A stretch of DNA of 13,619 nt from JANMEX01 sp043776635. Its GTDB lineage: Bacteria > Pseudomonadota > Alphaproteobacteria > Rhizobiales > Rhizobiaceae. Both the position numbers and the translations under genes were made by a program. This document shows, piece by piece, positions 1-4,775 of this stretch. The stretch covers positions 1 through 13,619 of the forward strand of contig JAYVRA010000112.1 in the NCBI GenBank assembly GCA_043776635.1, read 5' to 3'. The notes beneath the pieces were generated by a model that worked only from the letters and a program-made list of their open reading frames with translations, did no database searches and was not told the DNA's origin. Numbering within the stretch: position 1 is the stretch's first letter; the number at the start of each line of letters is the position of its first letter.

Positions 1-28
1 GTGGTTCGCTAAATCGGCTCGTCTTCAT
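1..28 (-). CDS. IS3-family transposase OrfA, N-terminal fragment (cut by window edge)
   Basis: Reading leftwards from an ATG at 28-26, the sequence encodes M-K-T-S-R-F-S-E-P before the window ends. This matches the start of many IS3-family OrfA proteins (MK[TK]SRF[ST]..Q), which carry a helix-turn-helix that binds the element's inverted repeats. A strong Shine-Dalgarno, CGAGGAG on the minus strand (plus positions 35-41), lies 6 bases before the ATG. Only nine codons are visible, so family assignment rests on this short motif plus the IS-end-like sequence beside it. The DDE transposase OrfB would lie further left, outside the window. Confidence 0.6.
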
Positions 29-98
29 AAAAATCTCCTCGTTCAATATGCCGGGAAAATTCTACTTTTGAACACCGTTAATTTCAGGGGGGATTACC
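1..98 (-). mobile_element. Left end of an IS3-family insertion sequence (partial)
   Basis: The transposase fragment at 1-28 is preceded on its own strand by about 70 bases that look like an IS3-type leader. They include a C-rich terminal block (minus strand TAATCCCCCCTGAAATT, plus 81-96) followed by an AT-rich stretch leading to the ribosome binding site. IS3-family terminal inverted repeats often have this sort of C-run followed by TGAAA. The exact terminus cannot be fixed without the other end; it probably lies near 96-98. No target-site duplication can be tested because the other end is absent. Confidence 0.5.
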
Positions 99-184
99 GG
101 GTGGCTTGCCAGAAGTTTAGAAATTAGACAAAAACGTTGACCACGCACTAATGAAATTCAAGCAGAGCTAGGAGTGTTGCAGAC

Positions 185-742
185 ATGGCCACGAATCTAA
201 TACCATGTAAATCTTGCGGGAAAGAAGTGGCTAAAAATGCAAAATCCTGTCCAAATTGTGGGCAAAGTTTAAGGATGGGCTCCCTTGGGAAACTCGGAGT
301 ATTCATTGCGATTGTAGCAGTTGCGATCTATTTTGCCGCTCCGACCAAGGACGATTTAAATAAAGAACTCTCGCGGATCGAGGCGTCGACCCCAGTGCCC
401 ATTGAGTCTGGCGGTGAAATTGCTTCGATGTTCTCGTTTATGACGGACTTTACCGATATTCAACGCGAACAGAAGGAGAAAGACATAAAGGGGCAAATAG
501 TCAGATGGAGGCTACCGGTTTTTGATGTGCACAGTAAGCCGGGCGAGGTAAAAGCTTATCTTGTGCAAACAACAAATAGCAACGATGCTGTAGGGGCATT
601 CGTTGACTTGTACCCTCGTGATAGCTCAGAAGCAGCAAAAATTGAAGCGTTAAAAGCTGGCGACATGATCGATTTCAAAGGGCAGATTAACGGCGTAACC
701 ATGAGGCATGTCGATGTCATTTACGCTCGCTTGGTGAACTAA
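185..742 (+). CDS. Zinc-ribbon, single-TM protein with possible OB-fold domain
   Basis: This 185-residue protein has three parts. Residues 8-25 form a rubredoxin-like zinc ribbon with two CxxC knuckles (Cys8, Cys11, Cys22, Cys25). Residues about 34-52 form a single hydrophobic membrane helix (LGVFIAIVAVAIYFAA). Residues about 95-183 form a soluble domain whose beta pattern (DIKGQIVRW near the start, GDMIDFKGQI near the end) resembles OB-fold domains of the tRNA_anti-like type. The ribbon would face the cytoplasm and the C-terminal domain the periplasm, but topology was inferred by eye. The ATG is preceded by AGGAG at 171-175. It lies just inside an insertion-sequence end and looks AT-richer than the housekeeping genes, so it may be accessory. 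The gene is real with fair certainty; the function is unknown. Confidence 0.75.
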   Translation: MATNLIPCKSCGKEVAKNAKSCPNCGQSLRMGSLGKLGVFIAIVAVAIYFAAPTKDDLNKELSRIEASTPVPIESGGEIASMFSFMTDFTDIQREQKEKDIKGQIVRWRLPVFDVHSKPGEVKAYLVQTTNSNDAVGAFVDLYPRDSSEAAKIEALKAGDMIDFKGQINGVTMRHVDVIYARLVN

Positions 743-874
743 TCACCCACATAAACCTTTTTTCAGCAAAGTGATAAAGAGAAACGACGGAAACGCTCAA
801 CTTAATATGTCAATAATATTTTATCACTATGGCACTGCAGGTATTGTCCGTTAAGTTTGTAGCTCACCGAATTA
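743..874. other. Convergent intergenic region with a distant inverted repeat
   Basis: This is 132 bases between two converging genes. A 9-bp perfect inverted repeat, AGTGATAAA at 770-778 and TTTATCACT at 820-828, flanks a 41-base spacer. A weak hairpin, GGTGA at 733-737 pairing with TCACC at 743-747, precedes a run of six T at 759-764. It could help end the zinc-ribbon transcript, but the T run is too far from the stem for a standard intrinsic terminator. No reading frame of note is present. Confidence 0.3.
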
Positions 875-1858
875 CTACCCCACCGCCATCTGCAACCGTT
901 CAATATCTTCCAATTTAGCCACTGTTGCGTCGTAGCCGATTTTAATCAGCTCATCGGCGCGGTGGAATTCTGTTAGGCCTATGTCGCCGAGCTTCGGGTG
1001 AATGGCCAAATCCGGCGGATCGCCGGCCAGTTTTGCCCGCGCGATGCGGTCTTGGATGATGTTGAAGGCTTCGACCATGACGCCGGATATGCCGAGGCGT
1101 TTGTCACGGGCAATGTTTATTTTCGGGTCGGTTTTGCTGAGTTTCGTGTGGTTGACATCGCCCGCATCATGGCGCACCACAGCGGCGCGGCCGAAGTGGT
1201 CGTAGTGCAGATTAATCGCCACCACAGCCATTTGCTCATGTGCGCGCAGCACGGAGACTGGAACGGGGTTGACCAGTGCGCCATCCACCAAAAGTCGGTT
1301 GTTGCAATTAATCGGCTCGAAAACGCCCGGCAGCGCAAACGAAGCGCGCATGGCGTTGATGAGCGAGCCGCTGGACAGCCGGATTTCATGACCCGTGCGA
1401 ATTTCCGCCGCCACGCAGACAAACGGCTTTGGCAAATCCGCAAATGTAATGGTTTCCATATGGGTGTTCAGGCGCTGGTCCAGCTTAAAGCCGCCGAGCA
1501 GGCCATTGCCGCCAAGATGAAAATCCAGCAAGCCAAACAGACGGCGCTTGGTGAGGCCACGGGCGAATTCTTCCAGTGCATCCAGCTTGCCTGCCAAATA
1601 ACAGCCGCCAACGAGCGACCCGATGCTGGTGCCTGCAATCATGCGGATCGGCACTTTATATTCGTCCAGCGCCCGCAAAACGCCGATATGTGCCCAGCCT
1701 TTGGCCACGCCGCCACCCAGCGCCAGCGCTATGCCGTATTTTTCAGGTTTTGTGATGGCAGGAGGCGTGGCAATTCTCGCACTGCCAAGTCCCGCGCCTC
1801 CACTGTTGTCTTGCGCGTCCGCATACGCGCCGTGTCTGCGGGTTGCCCATTCGAGCAT
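875..1858 (-). CDS. Patatin-like phospholipase (RssA-like)
   Basis: A 327-residue patatin-fold serine hydrolase, expected to cleave acyl groups from phospholipids or other lipids through a Ser-Asp dyad. The glycine-rich oxyanion motif GGGVAKGWAHIGVL spans residues 48-61, with Lys where many members have Arg. The nucleophile lies in GTSIG, giving Ser78. The catalytic Asp is Asp192 in the DGA box (VDGALVNPVP, 191-200). The first 40 residues are low in similarity and probably a flexible leader; no signal peptide is seen, so a cytoplasmic protein is likely. The ATG at 1858 has GAGGAG 8 bases upstream. It follows hisI by 61 bases on the same strand and is probably cotranscribed with it. A physiological substrate cannot be read from sequence. 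Confidence 0.9.
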   Translation of the reverse strand: MLEWATRRHGAYADAQDNSGGAGLGSARIATPPAITKPEKYGIALALGGGVAKGWAHIGVLRALDEYKVPIRMIAGTSIGSLVGGCYLAGKLDALEEFARGLTKRRLFGLLDFHLGGNGLLGGFKLDQRLNTHMETITFADLPKPFVCVAAEIRTGHEIRLSSGSLINAMRASFALPGVFEPINCNNRLLVDGALVNPVPVSVLRAHEQMAVVAINLHYDHFGRAAVVRHDAGDVNHTKLSKTDPKINIARDKRLGISGVMVEAFNIIQDRIARAKLAGDPPDLAIHPKLGDIGLTEFHRADELIKIGYDATVAKLEDIERLQMAVG

Positions 1859-1919
1859 TGGCCCAACTCCTCATGTCCCAGAGGAAAATTCTAGCGCAGA
1901 GTTATGTGTAAATACTGAA

Positions 1920-2324
1920 TCAGGATTTAGTCAGCGAAAAGCCGGATTGTGCGTCACCTACGACCCGATAAAAGCATGACTTTGTGCCCGTGTGACACGT
2001 CACGCCATCGCCTGCGATATTCACTTTCAGCCACAGCGCATCCTGGTCGCAGTCGGTGCGTAGCTCGACAATGCTTTGCATATTGCCGGAGGTTTCGCCT
2101 TTTTTCCAGAGGCTTTGCCGCGAGCGTGACCAATAGTGTGCGATGCCGGTTTCGAGTGTGAGGGCTAAAGAATGGACATTCATGTGGGCAACCATCAGCA
2201 ATTGGCCGTCATGCGCGTCGGTTACGACTGCGGTTATCAAGCCGTGAGCATCAAACTTAGGCGAGAAAACGGAGCCTGCTTCAAGCTCGTGCTTATCGTG
2301 CGATGGGCTGGGGAAAGTGCTCAT
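1920..2324 (-). CDS. hisI: Phosphoribosyl-AMP cyclohydrolase
   Basis: HisI opens the adenine ring of phosphoribosyl-AMP in the third step of histidine synthesis, as a cytoplasmic, Zn- and Mg-dependent dimer. The 134-residue product has the family motifs in order: HYWSRSRQSLWKKGETSGN (63-81), the metal site DCDQDAL (Asp91, Cys92, Asp93, Asp95) and CHTGTKSCFYR with Cys110 and Cys117. Cys92, Cys110 and Cys117 are the likely zinc ligands. It is monofunctional, with no HisE domain, as usual in alphaproteobacteria. The ATG at 2324 is preferred over upstream in-frame ATGs at 2336 and 2372, because these fall in or next to the terminator hairpin and only 2324 has GAGG six bases upstream. No other his gene is nearby. 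Confidence 0.95.
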   Translation of the reverse strand: MSTFPSPSHDKHELEAGSVFSPKFDAHGLITAVVTDAHDGQLLMVAHMNVHSLALTLETGIAHYWSRSRQSLWKKGETSGNMQSIVELRTDCDQDALWLKVNIAGDGVTCHTGTKSCFYRVVGDAQSGFSLTKS

Positions 2325-2336
2325 TGTTGGCCTCAT

Positions 2337-2369
2337 AAAAAAAACCGCGCTGATTAGACTGCGCGGTTT
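2337..2369 (-). terminator. Intrinsic terminator after folE, just before hisI
   Basis: On the minus strand AAACCGCGC and GCGCGGTTT (plus 2361-2369 and 2342-2350) form a perfect 9-bp, GC-rich stem with a 10-base loop. A run of eight T follows (2344-2337), part of which pairs in the stem. It lies 35 bases after the folE stop and ends 12 bases before the hisI ATG, with the hisI ribosome binding site (2334-2331) only two bases past the T run. It should end folE transcription; it may also act as an attenuator on hisI. Confidence 0.85.
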
Positions 2370-2404
2370 CAATAGAGTAATTTGATTTCAATTGCGACGC
2401 GAAT

Positions 2405-3043
2405 TTATGTCCTCAGCATGGTCATAAACCGAACCTGCTCTTGCGGATTGTCCTTGAACTCGCCGGTGAAGCTGGTTGTCAGCGTCTTAGAGCCTTGTAA
2501 TTTAATACCGCGCATCGCCATGCACATGTGCTCAGCCTCTATCAAAATCGCCGCGCCGCGCGGGCGCAGCACTTCGGTGATACACTGAGAGATTTGCGCC
2601 GTCATGGTTTCCTGCGTTTGCAGGCGGCGGGCGAAGATATCGACCACCCGGGCAATCTTCGAAAGGCCAACAACTTTGCCATCCGGCAGATAGGCGACAT
2701 GCGCTTTGCCGATGATTGGCACCATGTGATGCTCGCAGTGCGAATGGAATGAGATGTCCTTGATGAGCACAATATCATCATAGCCCGCAACTTCTTCAAA
2801 AGTGCGGCCAAGCTCGGCAGCAGGATCTTGCGCATATCCTGCGAACAACTCGCCATAGGCTTTGACGACGCGGGCAGGGGTGTCCAGCAACCCCTCGCGC
2901 CCGGGATTATCCCCGGCCCATCGTAACAGCAATTTTACCGCTGCTTCCGCTTCATCGCGGCTGGGGCGGACCACTTCGTTGGTCTTGGCATGAGGATCAA
3001 TCAAGCCACCGGTCAATGTGGCAGAGTTCAAAAAGGCGTCCAT
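2405..3043 (-). CDS. folE: GTP cyclohydrolase I (FolE, type IA)
   Basis: This zinc enzyme converts GTP to 7,8-dihydroneopterin triphosphate, the first step of folate synthesis, as a cytoplasmic toroidal decamer. The 212-residue length is normal. The zinc ligands are visible: SHCEHH gives Cys103 and His106, and HMCMAMRG gives Cys174, corresponding to Cys110, His113 and Cys181 of the E. coli enzyme. GLSKIARVVDIFARR (126-140) and QTQETMTAQI (142-151) are further family signatures. The N-terminal 20 residues are variable, as usual. The ATG at 3043 has GGGAG seven bases upstream. The gene is divergent from the NifU-like gene across 222 bases and ends at a strong terminator before hisI. Confidence 0.97.
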   Translation of the reverse strand: MDAFLNSATLTGGLIDPHAKTNEVVRPSRDEAEAAVKLLLRWAGDNPGREGLLDTPARVVKAYGELFAGYAQDPAAELGRTFEEVAGYDDIVLIKDISFHSHCEHHMVPIIGKAHVAYLPDGKVVGLSKIARVVDIFARRLQTQETMTAQISQCITEVLRPRGAAILIEAEHMCMAMRGIKLQGSKTLTTSFTGEFKDNPQEQVRFMTMLRT

Positions 3044-3265
3044 AGTGCATCTCCCGTAGTTCCCCTATTAAACGGAGGAACGAGTTAAACGGACCACACC
3101 GAACAATATTATCCGGCAGATTTTGCGGGGCTCTCCCGCTTGGTTCAATATCAAAGCTTGCCTTTAACATTTCAACTCAGTGACCTATATAGGAACAGTA
3201 TCAAATTTTTGGTAGAGTGCGCAACGCCAGTTTTTATTAGCTTTGCGCCAAATGGGTGTGCAGCC
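3044..3265. other. Divergent promoter region between folE and the NifU-like operon
   Basis: This 222-base spacer must hold promoters for both directions. The reading frame of the NifU-like gene is open back to a TTG at 3140, but the product encoded there has no family resemblance. A sigma70-like pair for the rightward operon is listed separately with low confidence. No clear hairpin or operator repeat was seen. Confidence 0.5.
3163..3191 (+). promoter_or_regulatory. Possible sigma70-type promoter for the NifU-like/MNT/HEPN/yidD operon
   Basis: TTTAAC at 3163-3168 and TATATA at 3186-3191 are separated by 17 bases and lie about 75 bases before the ATG at 3266. The -10 matches the consensus well and the -35 poorly. 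Alphaproteobacterial promoters are hard to call by eye, so this is a weak prediction. Confidence 0.2.
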
Positions 3266-3712
3266 ATGATCGACGATGTTTACAACGCGAAAATCCTCGA
3301 ATTTGCCGGAAATATCCCGCGCATAGGGCGTTTGGCTGTGCCACAAGCATCCGCGACCGCGCATTCCAAGCTGTGCGGCTCAACAGTAATTGTAGATTTA
3401 GTGATGGAAAATGGCGTGGTTTGCGACTACGCCCATGACGTGAAAGCCTGCGCTTTGGGCCAATCCAGCGCCTCGATTTTAGCAGGTCATGTGATTGGTG
3501 CAAGTGGCGCAGACTTGCGCAAAGTGCGTGATGAGATGCGCGCTATGCTCAGAGAAAACGCCGCCCCGCCGCAAGGGCGCTTTGAAGAGCTGAAATTCTT
3601 AGAACCCGTGCGCGACTATAAAGCGCGCCATGCTTCAACTATGCTGCCGTTCGACGCGGTGGTGGATTGCCTCAACCAGATTGAGGCCAAGCATTTGGAA
3701 CTGGCATCATGA
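3266..3712 (+). CDS. Iron-sulfur cluster assembly scaffold-like protein (NifU-N/IscU fold)
   Basis: A 148-residue protein of the IscU/NifU N-terminal superfamily, which holds nascent Fe-S clusters in the cytoplasm. Cys37 (KLCGST) and Cys62 (VKACALGQ) align with the first two cluster cysteines of IscU, and ARHAS at 120-124 aligns with the IscU H-C-S site. The cysteine of that site is Ala123 here, and the IscU Asp after the first cysteine is Ser39; Cys53 is an extra. This is therefore a divergent branch, not canonical IscU, and cluster building is unproven. I believe the RHAS form is usual for the rhizobial relatives. ATG 3266 is chosen because similarity starts there. Its TGA overlaps the next ATG (ATGA), so the two are translationally coupled. 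Confidence 0.85.
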   Translation: MIDDVYNAKILEFAGNIPRIGRLAVPQASATAHSKLCGSTVIVDLVMENGVVCDYAHDVKACALGQSSASILAGHVIGASGADLRKVRDEMRAMLRENAAPPQGRFEELKFLEPVRDYKARHASTMLPFDAVVDCLNQIEAKHLELAS

Positions 3713-3999
3713 GACCTTCGGAGGCACTGGCGTTGCATTGGGAAGAAGCATTCCCGGTGTTTTCCAAATTTCACGTCGGTAACCCGCGTGTATTAGGCTC
3801 TGTTGCGCGCGGCAGCGACACTGAGGAAAGCGTTCTCAATATTCCCGTCGATGCCACTACCCGATTGAGCTACTTCGATTTAGCTGAGTTGGAAATAGAA
3901 TTAACATCAGTGTTCGGCTGCAAAGTTGATTTGGGCATTTTCAAAGATTTGAAGGCGAATATAGCATCTAACGTGATGCGCGATATGAGGCCGCTTTGA
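3709..3999 (+). CDS. MNT-type minimal nucleotidyltransferase (MntA-like), catalytic aspartates lost
   Basis: This 96-residue protein matches the MNT nucleotidyltransferase family, the antitoxin side of HEPN/MNT (HepT/MntA) modules, in which MntA adds AMP to tyrosines of HepT. The core is easy to trace: GSVARGSDTEES at 30-41, the SYFDLAELEIEL helix at 54-65 and GCKVDLGIFKDL at 70-81. The active-site signature GSX10DXD is altered: after Gly30-Ser31 and ten residues come Val42-Leu43-Asn44 in place of Asp-x-Asp. Each change needs one base (GTT and AAT for GAT). The third acidic position, Asp74, is kept. Nucleotide transfer is therefore not expected. The start overlaps the upstream stop (ATGA) and its stop overlaps the HEPN ATG (TGATG). 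Confidence 0.8.
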   Translation: MRPSEALALHWEEAFPVFSKFHVGNPRVLGSVARGSDTEESVLNIPVDATTRLSYFDLAELEIELTSVFGCKVDLGIFKDLKANIASNVMRDMRPL

Positions 4000-4361
4000 T
4001 GGCGCTCCAGCAACGCTCACTTGAGTTGCTGGCGGCAGATATCCGCCAATGGATCCGATCGGGACAAAACGATGTTGCTGGATTAAGTCCCGAACATTTT
4101 TTGAAATCAGAGTTAGCGTCTCAGGCAGGAAGCTTGTGTATTGTTTGCGTCGGTGAAGCAACAGGAAAACTATCGAAGGGCTACACCGATTTCCCGAACG
4201 ATATGCTGCGTAAAGAACTTACCTTTGCCAACGACACGCGAAACCGTATCGCTAACGGTTATTATGAACTGGATGCCGATAAACTCCGGGACACACAAAC
4301 AGTTTCATTTCCAGGACTTTCCACCGCCCTCGATGCTACCTTGCAAGAAAAGCCATTGTGA
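3999..4361 (+). CDS. HEPN-domain protein (HepT-like, DUF86 type), RNase motif altered
   Basis: A 120-residue, all-helical HEPN protein paired with the MNT gene just upstream, as in HepT/MntA toxin-antitoxin modules. Active HepT toxins are RNases with an RX4-6HXY motif. Here residues 81-88 read RNRIANGY, so Arg81 and Tyr88 stay but the catalytic His is Asn86 (AAC, one base from CAC). The preceding helix (LCIVCVGEATGKLSKGY, 46-62) and the trailing LDADKL fit the family. RNase activity is unlikely. ATG 3999 is preferred to the TTG at 3996, with GAGG (3987-3990) eight bases upstream. Its TGA overlaps the GTG start of yidD (GTGA). Family assignment is by motif and context, as no search was possible. 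Confidence 0.75.
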   Translation: MALQQRSLELLAADIRQWIRSGQNDVAGLSPEHFLKSELASQAGSLCIVCVGEATGKLSKGYTDFPNDMLRKELTFANDTRNRIANGYYELDADKLRDTQTVSFPGLSTALDATLQEKPL

Positions 4362-4684
4362 CATCCCACGGCCGCCACTCCCGTAACTACACCGGTCCTT
4401 TTCGCAGAACGCCGGGGCGACTGTTCGGTATCGGGGTTGTCCGTCTCTATCAACTCATCCTGTCCGGCTTCATCGGCAATAATTGCCGCCATTTGCCGAC
4501 TTGTTCAGAATATGCCTATGAGGCGATTGCGCGGCATGGGCTTTGGTCGGGCGGGTTTATGGGCCTGTTTCGTATCATGCGCTGCGGGCCGGGCGGCACG
4601 TGCGGTATCGATAATGTGCCAGAGAGGCTGGATGCGCGGCTGAAATGGTATTTGCCTTGGCGGTTTTGGCGGCCTTTACCTTAA
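4358..4684 (+). CDS. yidD: Membrane protein insertion efficiency factor YidD
   Basis: YidD is a small, membrane-associated protein that helps the YidC/Sec insertion pathway. The 108-residue product carries the family core RLYQLILSGFIGNNCRHLP (29-47), the TCSEYAYEAIARHG block (49-61) and RCGPGGTCG (75-83), with cysteines at 43, 49, 76 and 82. The first 12-15 residues extend beyond the E. coli protein, which is typical of rhizobial homologues as I remember them. The start is a GTG at 4358 overlapping the HEPN stop by four bases, with no good Shine-Dalgarno, so translation probably depends on coupling to the upstream gene. Usually yidD sits with yidC or rnpA; here, as I recall for this order, it lies before thrS. 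Confidence 0.93.
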   Translation: MTSHGRHSRNYTGPFRRTPGRLFGIGVVRLYQLILSGFIGNNCRHLPTCSEYAYEAIARHGLWSGGFMGLFRIMRCGPGGTCGIDNVPERLDARLKWYLPWRFWRPLP

Positions 4685-4775
4685 ATTCACCGTGGGCTAT
4701 TACGCCGGAGCACCCGAAACACAGGTGATTTGCCCCACCCGCGCTCGTTTGCGGGACTGGAAAACGGAGACTGAT

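Noticed and set aside
770..828. Inverted repeat AGTGATAAA / TTTATCACT as a terminator or attachment site
   Set aside because: The 41-base spacer is too long for a typical intrinsic terminator, no T run follows directly, and nothing else suggests integration. It is recorded only as a repeat in the intergenic note.
998..1894. A 298-codon open frame on the plus strand, antisense to the patatin gene
   Set aside because: It lies almost wholly opposite a clear patatin gene with all catalytic motifs, and its translation is rich in His, Arg, Gln and Cys with no family resemblance. It is a codon-bias shadow.
3709..4361. Calling the HEPN/MNT pair an active toxin-antitoxin system or a new defence system
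   Set aside because: Both catalytic motifs lack essential residues and there is no private promoter or other defence gene nearby.
4692..4775. N-terminal extension of ThrRS from a TTG at 4692
   Set aside because: The added 28 residues do not look like a TGS domain start; ATG 4776 has a Shine-Dalgarno and begins exactly at the TGS domain.
4685..4775. Possible T-box or regulatory leader before thrS
   Set aside because: The gap is only 91 bases, shows no T-box core or terminator/antiterminator pair, and T-boxes are not expected in this group.
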